Both the position numbers and the translations under genes were made by a program. A stretch of 59,189 bases of DNA, taken from positions 1-59,189 of the forward strand of contig PNKD01000010.1 in NCBI GenBank assembly GCA_013822265.1, in the 5' to 3' direction. Source of the stretch: Leptothrix sp. (in: b-proteobacteria). Its GTDB lineage: Bacteria; Pseudomonadota; Gammaproteobacteria; Burkholderiales; Burkholderiaceae_C. How positions within the stretch are numbered: position 1 is the stretch's first letter; every line of letters starts with the position of its first letter. This document shows positions 42,480 through 52,135 of the stretch, one piece after another. The notes beneath the pieces were generated by a model. The model was not told where the DNA came from. It worked only from the letters and a program-made list of their open reading frames with translations, and searched no databases.

Positions 42480-42863
42480 TCAGTGCAGCGCGCCGGGAAA
42501 CACGAGTGCGAACTCCGGCACCAGGGCCTCGAAGGGGTGGGCGTCTTCGGTCATGCAGAAGAAGGTGCCCTGCATGGAGCCGTGGCTGGTGTCCAGGCGC
42601 GTCCCGCTCGTGTACTCGAACTGTTCGCCGGGCTTGAGCACCGGCTGGTGCCCCACCACCGCCAGGCCGCGCACGTCTTCGCGCCGGCCTTCGGCATTCG
42701 TCACCACCCAGTGGCGCGCCACCAGCTGGGCCGTCACCGCGCCGGTGTTGCGGATGTTGACGGTGTAGGCAAAGGCATAAGGGCCTTCGGGCGGGTGCGA
42801 CTGCTCGGGCAGGTACTGCACGCGCACTTCGCAGGTGAACTCGGGCTTGGCCATCGCCGGCAT
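42480..42863 (-). CDS. apaG: ApaG family protein (DUF525)
   Basis: 127 residues, usual length. Immunoglobulin-like fold protein linked to Co2+/Mg2+ tolerance. Characteristic motifs: YAFAYTVNIRNTGAVTAQL, HWVVTNAEGRREDVRGLAVVG, and SGTRLDTSHGSMQGTFFCM. An ATG at 42854 is an alternative nine bases in. It is divergent from rpe, separated by 40 bases, the usual Burkholderiales arrangement. Confidence 0.95.
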   Translation of the reverse strand: MPAMAKPEFTCEVRVQYLPEQSHPPEGPYAFAYTVNIRNTGAVTAQLVARHWVVTNAEGRREDVRGLAVVGHQPVLKPGEQFEYTSGTRLDTSHGSMQGTFFCMTEDAHPFEALVPEFALVFPGALH

Positions 42864-42891
42864 TCTAGGTTTCCGGGCGCCGCCGGTTGTC

Positions 42892-42904
42892 TAGAATTGC
42901 TCTA
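42892..42904 (+). promoter_or_regulatory. -10 element giving a leaderless rpe transcript
   Basis: TAGAAT (42892-42897) lies six bases before the rpe ATG at 42904, so a start about seven bases downstream of the -10 would coincide with the ATG. No ribosome-binding site lies upstream of rpe. The -35 is weak. Confidence 0.4.
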
Positions 42905-43578
42905 TGAGCATCTACCGCATTGCCCCCAGCATCCTCTCGGCCGACTTCGCCCGCCTGGGCGACGAGGTGAAGAACGTCATCGCCGCCGGTGCCGACTGGA
43001 TCCACTTCGACGTCATGGACAACCATTACGTGCCCAACCTGACCTTCGGGCCCATGGTCTGCCAGGCACTGCGCAAGCACAGCAGCGCACCCATCGACGT
43101 GCACCTGATGGTGCAGCCGGTGGACGCGCTGGCCCAGGCCTTCTGCAAGGCGGGGGCCGACCTGGTGAGCTTCCACCCCGACGCCAGCGCCCACGTCGAC
43201 CGTACGCTGCAGCTCATCAAGGCCGAGGGCAAGCAGGCGGGCCTGGTGTTCAACCCCGCGGCACCGCTGGACGTGCTGGAGTGGACCATCGACAAGCTCG
43301 ACCTCATCCTCATCATGAGCGTGAACCCGGGCTTCGGCGGTCAGAGCTTCATCGACAGCGCGCTGCGTAAGGTCGAGCAGGCGCGCAAGCTGATCGACGC
43401 CGAACGTGCAAGATCAGGCCGCGACATCCGTCTCGAGGTCGACGGCGGCATCAAGGTCGACAACATTCGGCGTGTCGCCGATGCCGGCGCCGATACGTTC
43501 GTCGCCGGCAGCGCCATCTTCAACACGCCCGACTACAAGGCCGTCATCGACGCCATGCGCACCGAGCTGGCGCGCTGA
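42904..43578 (+). CDS. rpe: Ribulose-phosphate 3-epimerase
   Basis: 224 residues, normal length. Converts ribulose 5-phosphate to xylulose 5-phosphate in the pentose phosphate and Calvin cycles. TIM-barrel motifs: [34 protein letters not shown] (metal-binding His/Asp), [22 protein letters not shown] and DGGIKVDNI. Start chosen at the ATG that fits the family N-terminus ([11 protein letters not shown]). The transcript appears to be leaderless. Confidence 0.97.
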   Translation: MSIYRIAPSILSADFARLGDEVKNVIAAGADWIHFDVMDNHYVPNLTFGPMVCQALRKHSSAPIDVHLMVQPVDALAQAFCKAGADLVSFHPDASAHVDRTLQLIKAEGKQAGLVFNPAAPLDVLEWTIDKLDLILIMSVNPGFGGQSFIDSALRKVEQARKLIDAERARSGRDIRLEVDGGIKVDNIRRVADAGADTFVAGSAIFNTPDYKAVIDAMRTELAR

Positions 43579-43597
43579 AGCCGCGTGCCTGCGCCGG

Positions 43598-44041
43598 TCA
43601 GACCCTGTCGACGCGGCGTGCCAGCACGACGCTGGTTGTGGTGCGCGTGACGCCGTCGATGGCGCCGATCTCGTCGAGCAGCCGGTCCAGCCGCGCCGTC
43701 GACTCCGCGCGCAGCAGCGCCAGGTAGTCGAACTCGCCGCTCACGCTGCACAGCTGGCGCAACTCGGGCAGCGCCGCCAGGCGCTGCGTCACCAGCGCAC
43801 CGGCCTTGGGTTCGGTGGTGATGCCGACGTAGGCCTCGACGCCGCGGTCGCCTTCTTCCTGACCCAGGCGCACGGTGTAGCCGACGATGACACCTTCGCG
43901 CTCCAGCCGCGTCAGGCGTGCCAGCACCGTGGTGCGCGCCGCGCCGAGCCGGCGCGCCAGGTCGGTCGTGCTGGTGCGGGCGTCGGCCTGCAGCAGGGCG
44001 ATCAGGCGGCGGTCCAGCGTATCCAGCAACATGAGTTGCAT
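43598..44041 (-). CDS. Lrp/AsnC-family transcriptional regulator
   Basis: 147 residues: HTH (about 5-55, LDTLDRRLIALLQADARTST and RTTVLARLTRLEREG) and RAM domain (about 65-140). A second ATG at residue 4 is an alternative start. Located between rpe and a divergent AP2-like gene. Its likely targets are the AP2-like gene and the downstream saccharopine/lysine dehydrogenase-like gene, judging only from position. Confidence 0.9.
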   Translation of the reverse strand: MQLMLLDTLDRRLIALLQADARTSTTDLARRLGAARTTVLARLTRLEREGVIVGYTVRLGQEEGDRGVEAYVGITTEPKAGALVTQRLAALPELRQLCSVSGEFDYLALLRAESTARLDRLLDEIGAIDGVTRTTTSVVLARRVDRV

Positions 44042-44144
44042 TGTCGGATATCAACGATGCGTTTCGAGGGGATGGCGCTGGTGATGTTGCGCGGCCTAGA
44101 GTGCCCTCAAGGGCGTGCCGTCAGCGGCGGCGCGCGCTTTCGCT

Positions 44145-44160
44145 GACCCTGGGGAGGGTC
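44145..44160. other. Perfect 6-base hairpin in the intergenic region
   Basis: GACCCT-GGGG-AGGGTC, 32 bases before the AP2-like gene; a second small inverted repeat, GCCCT-CA-AGGGC, lies at 44103-44114. No T-run. May be an operator or mRNA structure for the gene starting at 44192. Confidence 0.3.
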
Positions 44161-44191
44161 ATGGACCGCACACTCACTTCGAGGGTTCACC

Positions 44192-44728
44192 ATGAAAGTT
44201 CGCCACGTCACCATCTTCAGCGCAGAGCAGTTCGATGTGCCGCAGGGCATACAGCGCATAGACCACCGTGCCACGCACGGCTGGCAGTTGCGCTACGGCG
44301 GCACCAAGCTGTTTTCCGACCACAGCAGCGACGGCAGCGGCGCCGCGGCATCGTTGCAGCTCGCGACCAAGGAATTGCTCAGGCGCATTGCCTCCCTGCC
44401 CGCGCCTTCGCTGCTGCAGCGTGGCCCCAGCGCCAACAAGCGCAGCGGGCTGCCGCCCGGCATCACCGGGCCGGTGGTGCGCACGCGGCCCAACAGCGGC
44501 ACACGCGACTGCAGCCTGATGGTGCTGATCCCGCGCTTCGGCCAGAAGCCGCGCCGCCGCACCATCTACATCGGCACCGAGAACACCTACACGATAGAGC
44601 GCTACGAACAGGCGCTGGCCCGGGCGGTCGAGATGCGCCAGGCGGCCGAGACGGCCTACGAAAAGGCCACGACACGCGCCAAGCGCGCCGCCGCGCGTGA
44701 ACTGAAGACGCAGTTGCAGGCGCATTGA
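44192..44728 (+). CDS. Protein with a possible AP2-like DNA-binding domain
   Basis: 178 residues. The N-terminal 80 residues (WQLRYGGTKLFSDHSSDG) are of unknown type. From about 85 the sequence LPPGITGPVVRTR, then RRRTIYIGTENTYTIERYEQAL resembles AP2-type modules in bacterial and phage proteins, where two or three strands precede a helix rich in Ala/Arg. The C-terminal helix is strongly basic. The AP2 assignment is inference without a search. Divergent from the Lrp regulator. Confidence 0.55.
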   Translation: MKVRHVTIFSAEQFDVPQGIQRIDHRATHGWQLRYGGTKLFSDHSSDGSGAAASLQLATKELLRRIASLPAPSLLQRGPSANKRSGLPPGITGPVVRTRPNSGTRDCSLMVLIPRFGQKPRRRTIYIGTENTYTIERYEQALARAVEMRQAAETAYEKATTRAKRAAARELKTQLQAH

Positions 44729-44781
44729 GCAGGCGACTCGTGGCGGCGAGGCACTCCACTATGACTTCTCATAGATACGAA

Positions 44782-44830
44782 TCGACAGAATCGAAAGTCA
44801 TATCGACGAATTGATGCTATTTTCTGTCGA
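44782..44830. promoter_or_regulatory. Long-spaced inverted repeat upstream of the LYS gene
   Basis: TCGACAGAA (44782-44790) and TTCTGTCGA (44822-44830), a perfect 9-base inverted repeat with centres 40 bases apart. ATCGAC also occurs as a direct repeat at 44781 and 44802. The region (44729-44881) is AT-rich against its surroundings, as expected for an Lrp-type operator and promoter. Possible site for the nearby Lrp/AsnC protein. Confidence 0.45.
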
Positions 44831-44881
44831 GCGCTTTGCCTAGACTGAGCGGCAGTTCAACTCTTGGCGAAGGATCTCGAC

Positions 44882-45976
44882 ATGCGCACCACCCTGCTCG
44901 GCGCCGGCCACATCGGCCAGACCATTGCCCGCCTGCTGGGCGAGTGCGGTGACTACGACGTCACCGTCATCGACCGCAACCCCGAGGCGCTGGCGCATTT
45001 GCGCGGCCTGCCGGTGCGCACGCGCGTCGTCGAGACGGCCGACGCCGGCGCGCTGCTGGGCGCCTTGCGCGGCCAGCAGGCGGTGATCAACGCCTTGCCC
45101 TACCACCTGGCCACGCTGGCGGCCACCGCGGCGCGCGAGGCCGGCTGCCACTACTTCGACCTCACCGAAGACGTGGCCGCCACGCGCAGCATCAAGGCGC
45201 TGGCCGACGGCGCGCCCACGGCCTTCATGCCGCAGTGCGGTCTGGCGCCGGGTTTCATCGGCATCGTCGCGCACCATCTGGCGCAGACCTTCGACTCGCT
45301 GCAGGAGGTGAAGATGCGCGTCGGTGCGCTGCCGGCCTTCCCGACCAACGCGCTGAAATACAACCTCACCTGGAGCGTCGACGGTCTCATCAACGAGTAC
45401 TGCCATCCCTGCGAGGCCATCCGCGGCGGCAAGAACATCGAGGTGCTGGCGCTGGAGGGGCTGGAGCACTTCAGCCTCGACGGCACCGAGTACGAGGCCT
45501 TCAATACCAGCGGTGGCCTGGGCACGCTGTGCGAGACGCTGGCCGGCAAGGTGCAGACGCTGGACTACAAGAGCGTGCGCTATCCCGGCCACCAGGCGCT
45601 GATGAAGATGCTGCTCGAGGAACTGCAGCTCAACCAGGACACCGAGACGCTGAAGACCATCATGCGCAAGAGCATCCCGAGCACGATGCAGGACGTGGTG
45701 CTGGTCTTCGTCACCGTCAGCGGGCAGCGCGGCGGCAATCTCGTGCAGGAGGTGTTCGCGCGCAAGATCTTCGCCGACCGCAACGAGGCGCACCCGCTCA
45801 GCGCGATTCAGATCACTACTGCGGCGGGCGTCTGCGCTGCGGTCGACCTGTTCCGCGAGGGCCGCCTGCCGCAGCGCGGCTTCGTGCGCCAGGAGCAGGT
45901 GGCGCTGCCCGACTTCCTGGCCAACCGTTTCGGCGCGGCCTACCAGCAATCGCGCCAGGTCGAGAGCATCGGCTGA
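44882..45976 (+). CDS. Saccharopine dehydrogenase family protein (lysine dehydrogenase-like)
   Basis: 364 residues. N-terminal Rossmann domain with GAGHIGQTIARLL and VIDRNPEALAHL, then a typical catalytic region (GAPTAFMPQCGLAPGFIGIV, ALKYNLTWSVDGLINEY). Family members oxidise saccharopine or lysine with NAD(P); the single-domain length suits L-lysine 6-dehydrogenase or a related enzyme. The ATG at 44882 with AAGGA seven bases upstream is better supported than the TTG at 44864. The exact substrate is not shown. Confidence 0.85.
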   Translation: MRTTLLGAGHIGQTIARLLGECGDYDVTVIDRNPEALAHLRGLPVRTRVVETADAGALLGALRGQQAVINALPYHLATLAATAAREAGCHYFDLTEDVAATRSIKALADGAPTAFMPQCGLAPGFIGIVAHHLAQTFDSLQEVKMRVGALPAFPTNALKYNLTWSVDGLINEYCHPCEAIRGGKNIEVLALEGLEHFSLDGTEYEAFNTSGGLGTLCETLAGKVQTLDYKSVRYPGHQALMKMLLEELQLNQDTETLKTIMRKSIPSTMQDVVLVFVTVSGQRGGNLVQEVFARKIFADRNEAHPLSAIQITTAAGVCAAVDLFREGRLPQRGFVRQEQVALPDFLANRFGAAYQQSRQVESIG

Positions 45977-46072
45977 CGCTGGCGACGGGCGCGCTGCGCT
46001 GCGGCGTGAAGGCCGCGGCGCGCGGCTGTTGCTGGGGTGCCGCGGGCGTCAGGTGACGTCATTTGCGCCGGC

Positions 46073-46088
46073 TATAGTGCCGTCGCCA
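46073..46088 (+). promoter_or_regulatory. -10 element close to the GGDEF sensor gene start
   Basis: TATAGT at 46073-46078, with the ATG at 46088, would start transcription about three bases before the ATG: a near-leaderless mRNA. No clear -35. Similar to the arrangement at rpe and the trp leader. Confidence 0.35.
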
Positions 46089-49000
46089 TGACCAAACTCT
46101 GGCTCCTGTTGGCCGTGGCCTGCGCCGTCGGCCCGGGCGGCGCCTGGGCGCGGCGCGACGCGCTGGCCGAGCCCCGGCTGGCGCAGATCGGCGACGCGCG
46201 GTCGATCAACGACGGCGTCGTCACCGCGCTGGCGCAGGACGACACCGGGCTGATCTGGACAGGCACGACGGTCGGTCTGGTGCGGCACGACGGCTACCAG
46301 CTGCGGCCGGTACCCGTGGGTGAGGCGCAAGGTGGGGCGTCCGGCGCCAGCTTCGTGCGCACGATGCTGGCGGCGCCGGGCGGTGTGCTCTGGGTCGGCC
46401 TGGAGGGCGAGGGCCTGGCCCGCCTGGACATCGCCACGCAGCGCTGGACGCGGTTTCGCCCCGACCCCGCGCGCGCCGGCGCACTGGGCAACGGCACCGT
46501 GCGCGCACTCGCGATCGACCTCGACGGCGTGCTCTGGGTGGGCACCACCGGGGGCGGCCTGCACAGCCTGGCCCCCGGGCGCCGGCAGCTTCACGGCCCA
46601 CCGCCGCGCCGCCGGCAGCCTGCCCGACGAGCGCGTGCAATCGCTGTGGGTCGACCGCCGCGGTGATCTCTGGGTCGGCACCTGGAACGGCCTGGCAAGA
46701 CGTGCCCGTGGCAGCACGCAGTTCACGCCCGTGCTGTCCGAGCCCGGCGCGGCCGACAGCCTGGCAGGCCGCACGGTGTCGATGCTGGGCCAGGCGCCCG
46801 ACAGGCGGTTGTGGGTGGGCACGCGCCAGGGCGACCTGCTGCGCCTGGACGTCGAAGGCCTGAAGGCCGACTGGATAGAGCACGGGCGCGACGCCGAGGG
46901 CACCGCCGAGAGCACGCTGCTGTCGATGGCCGTGTTCGGCGACGACGAGGTGTGGCTGGGCCGCACCGACGGCATCGACCTGCGCGCCGCCGACGGGCGT
47001 CGCGTCAAGCCACTGCGGCACGACTTGCGCAAACCTTGGGGCATAGGTGGCGGCAACGTGGTGGCGTTGTTGCGCGACAACTCGGGGGGCATGTGGACCG
47101 GCAGCTATGGCGGTGGCCTGCAGCGCCACAGCACCAGCCCGGGCCTGTGGGTGCGGCGCGGCGAGGGCGCCGACGACGGCGTGCTGGCCGCGGCCGACGT
47201 GCGCAGCCTGGCGCAGCTGCGCAACGGCGAGATCTGGGCCGGCACCGGCCAGCGCGGCATCGCCGTGATGGATGCGCAACTGCGCCTGATTGCCGCCATC
47301 CGCCCCGAGGCGCCGGGCGCGCGCGGCTTTGCCGGTGGCCTGGTCGGGGCCATCGCGCAGACGCCCGACGAGCAGGTCTGGGTCGGCACCGACACCGGCA
47401 TCTACGAATTCAGCGCCACGCGCCGGTTGCTCGGCCAGCACCGCGCCGGCCAGGGGCGTGCGCGCCGCATGCTGGTCACGAGCGACGGCGCGCTGTGGGT
47501 GGCCACGCAAGACGGTGTCTACCGGCGCGGGCCGGGCCGCGGCGGCTTCGAACGTGTGCCGCTGGCCGACGGCGGGACGCTCTCCGGCAACATCAACGCG
47601 CTGGCGCAAGCCGCCGACGGCGGCATCTGGGTGGGCGGCAACAGCGGCCTGCACCATGCCGCGCCGGGCCGGGTCGAGCTGAAGGCGGTGGTTTCACCTG
47701 CCGGCCAGGGTTTGCGCAAGCCGCTGGTGCTGGGCCTGCTGGTCGACCGCCAGCAGGTGCTCTGGGTGGACACCGGCGCCGGCCTGTACCGCATGACCGC
47801 CTGGAACGGCCGCGAGGCCCGGTTTGCCGGTGTCGCGGCGGCCGGCGAGCCGGCGCAGCGCAGCGTCGGCGCGAACCTGCTCGACGACGCGCAGGGGCGC
47901 ATCTGGACCCACCAGCTGGTCTTCGACCCACGCGAGGGCAGCCGCCACGAGATCACTTCGGCCGACGATGCCGACATCGGCACGGGCTGGTTCCGGTCCT
48001 ACCTGCGCCCGGCCGATGGCCGGCTGCTGTTCGGCGGCAGCGCCGGGCTGCTGGTGGTCGAGCCCGATCGCTTCAAGCCCTGGAGCTACCTGCCACCGGT
48101 GGTGGTGTCGGAGCTGCGCATCGAGGGCGAGCGCGTGCCGGTCGGCGTGCTGGCCAAGGGCCTGACCTTGTCGCCCGAGCGGCGCCGCTTCAGCGTCGAG
48201 TTCGCGGCGCTGGATTTCGGGCAGTCCGATCGCTACCGCTACCGCTACCGGCTGCAGGGGTTCGATACCGCCTGGACGGAGACCGGTGCCGACTTCCGCG
48301 TCGCCAGCTACGGCAACCTGCCGCCCGGCACGTATACGCTGCAGGTGCAGGGCAGCAACCGGCCTGGCGTGTGGAGCCCGCGCGAGATCAGCATCGCCGT
48401 CAAGGTGCTGCCGGCCTGGTGGCAGACCTGGTGGGCGGTGGCGCTGGGCGTGGCCGCGGTGGCGGCGCTGCTGCTGGCCGTGGTGCAGCTGCGCACCGGC
48501 ATGCTGCGGCGACAGCAGGGCGTGCTCGAGCGCCGCGTGCGCGAGCGCACGGCCGCGCTGGAGGTGCTGTCGCTGCAACTGCGGGAGAAGTCCAAGGCGC
48601 TGGAGGCCTCGAGCCTCACCGACCCGCTGACCGGCCTGCACAACCGCCGCTACCTGGCGCAGAACATCGAGGCTGACGTGGCGCTGGCGACGCGCCGCCA
48701 CGAGCAGCATCGACGTGTCGGCGGCCCGCCGCCCGAGGGCGCGGACCTCGTCTTCTTCCTCATCGACATCGACCACTTCAAGCAGGTCAACGACCAGCAC
48801 GGCCATGCCGGCGGCGACGCCGTGCTGGTGCAGATGCGCTGGCGGCTGGAGCAGGCCTTTCGCAACGGCGACCACATCGTGCGCTGGGGCGGCGAGGAGT
48901 TCCTGATCGTCGCCCGCGCCACCTCGCGCCACCGCGCCGCCGAACTGGCCGAGCGCGCGCGTGCTGTCGTCGCCGCCACGCCCTTCGTGCTCGACGACGG

Positions 49001-49298
49001 CAGCACGCTGCACCGAAGCTGCTCGGTGGGCTTCGCGGCCTTTCCGCCGGCGCCCGAGCTGCCTGCGGCGCTCGACTGGGCGGCCGTCATCGACCTTGCC
49101 GACGCGGCGCCCTACACCGTCAAGCGCAGCGGCCGCAACGGCTGGCTGGGCCTGGTCTCGGCGCAGGCCGCATCGGCCGAGGCGCTGCGTGCGGCGGCGG
49201 CCGGGCCGCTGCGCGAGTGGCGCGCCAGCGGTGCGCTGCAGATGGTGCAGTCGCCGGGTCTGGCCGACGGGCCACGGGCGCCCGACACCCGCAGCTGA
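46088..49298 (+). pseudogene. Ligand-sensing GGDEF protein, single frameshift
   Basis: With one base removed from a five-C run (46572-46576) this is about 1069 residues: signal peptide (about 1-20), a two-component-regulator-type propeller (about 25-600, many GVLWVGTTGGGL-like repeats), a Y_Y_Y domain (about 690-775, RYRYRLQGFDTAWTE), one membrane helix (WWAVALGVAAVAALLLAVV), coiled linker, and a GGDEF domain with GGEEF and the RNGD inhibitory site. Without the correction translation stops at 46666. Cause unclear: sequencing error, contingency switching or decay. It would be an extracellular-signal-controlled diguanylate cyclase. Confidence 0.8.
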
Positions 49299-49353
49299 GG
49301 GGCATTGCCGCTGGCGTGCCGTGCCGCCCGCGATCCCGGGCGACACTCGCGGC

Positions 49354-51405
49354 GTGAAACCTGCCAGGAAGCACCCACCCCGCCCGCTGAACGCCGACAC
49401 CCTGTGGCAACTGCAGCGCCTGGGCGGCCTGGCGCTGTCACCCGACGGCCGGCAGGCCGTGTGCACGGTGACGACGCCCGACATGGTGCTCAACCGGTCG
49501 ACCAGCCAGCTCTGGCTGCTGCCCACCGATAGCGCCGCGCCGCGCCAGCTGACGGCCTGCGGCGACAAGGACGGCCAGGCCGCCTGGTCGCCGCGAGGTG
49601 AGCGAGTGGCCTTCGTCGCCAAGCGCGAGCAGCAGGGCCGCAAGGACGCCACGCCCCAGCTCTACACCATCGCCGTGCAGGGCGGCGAGGCCGTGCGCCA
49701 CGGCGACTTCGCGCCCGGCATCGACTCCTTCAAGTGGCTGCCCGACGGGCGGCGCGTGGTCTTCGCGGCCTGGGTCTGGCCTGGGCTCGAGGGTGCGGCA
49801 GCGCAGAACAAGGCGCACAAGGCGTGGGACGAGCGCAAGGAAAGCGGCTACGCCACCAGCGAGGCCTACTACCGCCACTTCGATCACAACGTGCCCATGG
49901 GGCGCGTGCTGCACCTGCTGCTGCTGGACCTGGGCAGCGGGCGCGTCACCGACCTCTTCGAGGGCACGAAGTGGGAGCTGCCGCGCGATGCCGCCGGCAA
50001 CGAGGTCTACGACGTGCACCCCGACGGCCAGCGTGTGGCCTTCGTGCACGACCCGGCGGCCGAGCCGCTGCAGGGCAACCGCCTGGCTCTGGCCGAGATC
50101 GACCTGCGCACGCGGCGCATTCGCGCGCTGGCCGACGACGTGGCCTGGGATTTCGGCGCACCGCGCTACAGCCCCGACGGCCGGCGCATCGCGATGACGG
50201 CGGCGAACGTCGGGCTGCGCCACACTGCGCCGACGCAGCTGGCCGTGTTGGCGCCGGGGGCCGGCTGGCAACTGCTGGCGGCGCACTGGGACCGTTCGGT
50301 GAACACGCCCCTGCGCTGGGCCGCCGACGGCCACGCCCTCTACGCGGCCGCCGAAGACCGCGGCCGCTGCCACCTGTGGTGCTATCGCTTCGCCGACGAC
50401 GAGGTGCGCGCGGTGCACGAGGGCGGCTGGGTGCAGGGTTTCGACGTGGCCGGCGACACGCTGGCGGTGCTGGCCGACAGCGCCACCCATCCGGCGCACC
50501 TGCTGGCCCGCGACCTCGCCTCGGCCGAGGCGGGCGCGCCGCGGCGGCTGGAGCGTTTCAACGACGGCCTGCTCGCCGGCGTGGTCTTTGGCGAGACCCG
50601 CGAGGTGGTGCTGGCCGGCGCCGGCGGCGAGCCGGTGCAGATGTGGCTCGTCTTCCCGCCCGGCTTCGACGCGAAGAACAAGCACCCGGTCACCCACGTC
50701 ATCCACGGCGGGCCCTTCGCCGCGGCGGGCGACACCTTCAGCTGGCGCTGGAACGCGCATGTGTTTGCCGCTGCCGGCCACGTCATCGCCCAGCTCAACT
50801 ACCACGGCAGCAGCGGCTTCGGCGCCGCCTTCCGCGACAGCCTGATCGGGCGCCAGGGCGCGCTCGAGCTGCAGGATCTCGAGGCCGCGACCGACTGGCT
50901 GCTGCAGCAGCGCTGGGCCGACGCGAAGCGCGTCTTCGCCACCGGCGGCAGCTACGGCGGTTTTCTGGTGGCGTGGATGAACGGCCACGTCGCGCCGGGC
51001 CGCTACCGGGCCTACGTCTGCCATGCCGGGGTCTTCGACCGCATCGCGACCTTCAGCGCCGACAGCTACCCCACACGGCCCAAGGACCTGCGCGCCAGGT
51101 ACTGGGAAGACATGGCGGCCGTGCTGGCGCAGAGCCCGCATGCACGCGCCGCGCACATGGACACGCCGACGCTGGTGACGCACGGCGCGCAGGACTTCCG
51201 CGTGCCCGACTGCAATGGGCTGGCCTACTACAACACGCTGAAGGCGCGCGCCGTCGATGCCCGCTTGCTGTGGTTCCCGGACGAGAACCACTGGATCCTC
51301 AAGCCGCAGAACTCGCGGCGCTGGTATGTCGAGTTCGCGGCATGGTTGGCACGGCATGGCGGCGCCAAGCTGGCGCCGGGAACGGCACAATCCGCCCGCC
51401 CTTGA
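49354..51405 (+). CDS. S9 family serine peptidase (prolyl oligopeptidase-like)
   Basis: 683 residues from a GTG at 49354; an in-frame GTG at 49321 is the alternative. N-terminal beta-propeller (about 40-400) with blades such as LALSPDGRQAVCTVTT, then the alpha/beta-hydrolase domain with the catalytic triad Ser533 in TGGSYGGF, Asp614 in HGAQDFRVP and His646 in DENHWIL. No signal peptide, so it is probably cytoplasmic. Likely digests peptides, possibly acylaminoacyl- or dipeptidyl-type; the substrate is not indicated. Confidence 0.9.
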   Translation: MKPARKHPPRPLNADTLWQLQRLGGLALSPDGRQAVCTVTTPDMVLNRSTSQLWLLPTDSAAPRQLTACGDKDGQAAWSPRGERVAFVAKREQQGRKDATPQLYTIAVQGGEAVRHGDFAPGIDSFKWLPDGRRVVFAAWVWPGLEGAAAQNKAHKAWDERKESGYATSEAYYRHFDHNVPMGRVLHLLLLDLGSGRVTDLFEGTKWELPRDAAGNEVYDVHPDGQRVAFVHDPAAEPLQGNRLALAEIDLRTRRIRALADDVAWDFGAPRYSPDGRRIAMTAANVGLRHTAPTQLAVLAPGAGWQLLAAHWDRSVNTPLRWAADGHALYAAAEDRGRCHLWCYRFADDEVRAVHEGGWVQGFDVAGDTLAVLADSATHPAHLLARDLASAEAGAPRRLERFNDGLLAGVVFGETREVVLAGAGGEPVQMWLVFPPGFDAKNKHPVTHVIHGGPFAAAGDTFSWRWNAHVFAAAGHVIAQLNYHGSSGFGAAFRDSLIGRQGALELQDLEAATDWLLQQRWADAKRVFATGGSYGGFLVAWMNGHVAPGRYRAYVCHAGVFDRIATFSADSYPTRPKDLRARYWEDMAAVLAQSPHARAAHMDTPTLVTHGAQDFRVPDCNGLAYYNTLKARAVDARLLWFPDENHWILKPQNSRRWYVEFAAWLARHGGAKLAPGTAQSARP

Positions 51406-51425
51406 TCAACCCGACCCCGCACGTC

Positions 51426-52100
51426 ATGCCCTTGCCGCCCACCCGTTTCGAAGCCGCCATCGTCGATCTCGACGGCACCATGGTCGACACCGTCGGCGAC
51501 TTCGAGGTCGCGCTGGCGCGGGCCATGGCCGACCTGGGGCGGCCGCCGGTGAGCCGCGCCTTCATCGCGCGCACGGTGGGCAAGGGCAGCGAGTACCTGC
51601 TCACGCGCACGCTGGAGGAAATCGGCGCGCCGGCCGCGCTCTACGACGAGGCCTGGGCGCGCTACCAGCACCACTACATCGCCATCAACGGCCAGCAGTC
51701 CGAGGTCTATCCCGGCGTGCACGAGGGCCTGCAGGCGCTGCGCGCGCGCGGCCTGCGGCTGGCCTGCATCACCAACAAGCCGAACTCGTTCGCGCGGCCG
51801 CTGCTGGCGCTCAAGGGCCTGTCGGGCTACTTCGAGCACGCCTTCGGCGGCGACGCGTTCGCGCACAAGAAGCCGCACCCTATGCCGCTGCTGAAGGCCT
51901 GCGAGGCGCTGGGCGCAGCGCCGGCAAACACGCTGATGGTGGGCGACTCGAGCAACGACGCCGCCGCGGCGCGCGCCGCCGGCTGCCCGGTGGCGCTGGT
52001 GAACTACGGCTACAACCACGGCGAACCCGTGGCCAGCGCCTCGCCCGACGCCATCATCGGCCGCATCGACGAACTGCCGGCCCTGCTGAGCGCGGCCTGA
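51426..52100 (+). CDS. gph: Phosphoglycolate phosphatase
   Basis: 224 residues, HAD superfamily. Dephosphorylates 2-phosphoglycolate. Motif 1 is DLDGTMVDT (nucleophile Asp14, Asp16), motif 2 in LACITNKPN, motif 3 Lys in AHKKPHPMPLL and motif 4 GDSSNDAAAARAAGC. In many Burkholderiales gph directly follows rpe, but here about 7.8 kb separate them. It begins 20 bases after the S9 peptidase gene. Confidence 0.93.
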   Translation: MPLPPTRFEAAIVDLDGTMVDTVGDFEVALARAMADLGRPPVSRAFIARTVGKGSEYLLTRTLEEIGAPAALYDEAWARYQHHYIAINGQQSEVYPGVHEGLQALRARGLRLACITNKPNSFARPLLALKGLSGYFEHAFGGDAFAHKKPHPMPLLKACEALGAAPANTLMVGDSSNDAAAARAAGCPVALVNYGYNHGEPVASASPDAIIGRIDELPALLSAA

Positions 52101-52135
52101 TCCGCGGGCGAGCCGGGGCCGCGGCCTGGCGCGCG

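Noticed and set aside
44864..44881. A TTG start for the saccharopine dehydrogenase-like gene
   Set aside because: The ATG at 44882 has a well-placed AAGGA, and the Rossmann fold begins directly after it.
49734..52100. A 788-codon frame covering the S9 peptidase and gph
   Set aside because: Its last quarter is the genuine gph frame, but the upstream part is a shadow of the S9 peptidase; gph starts at 51426.
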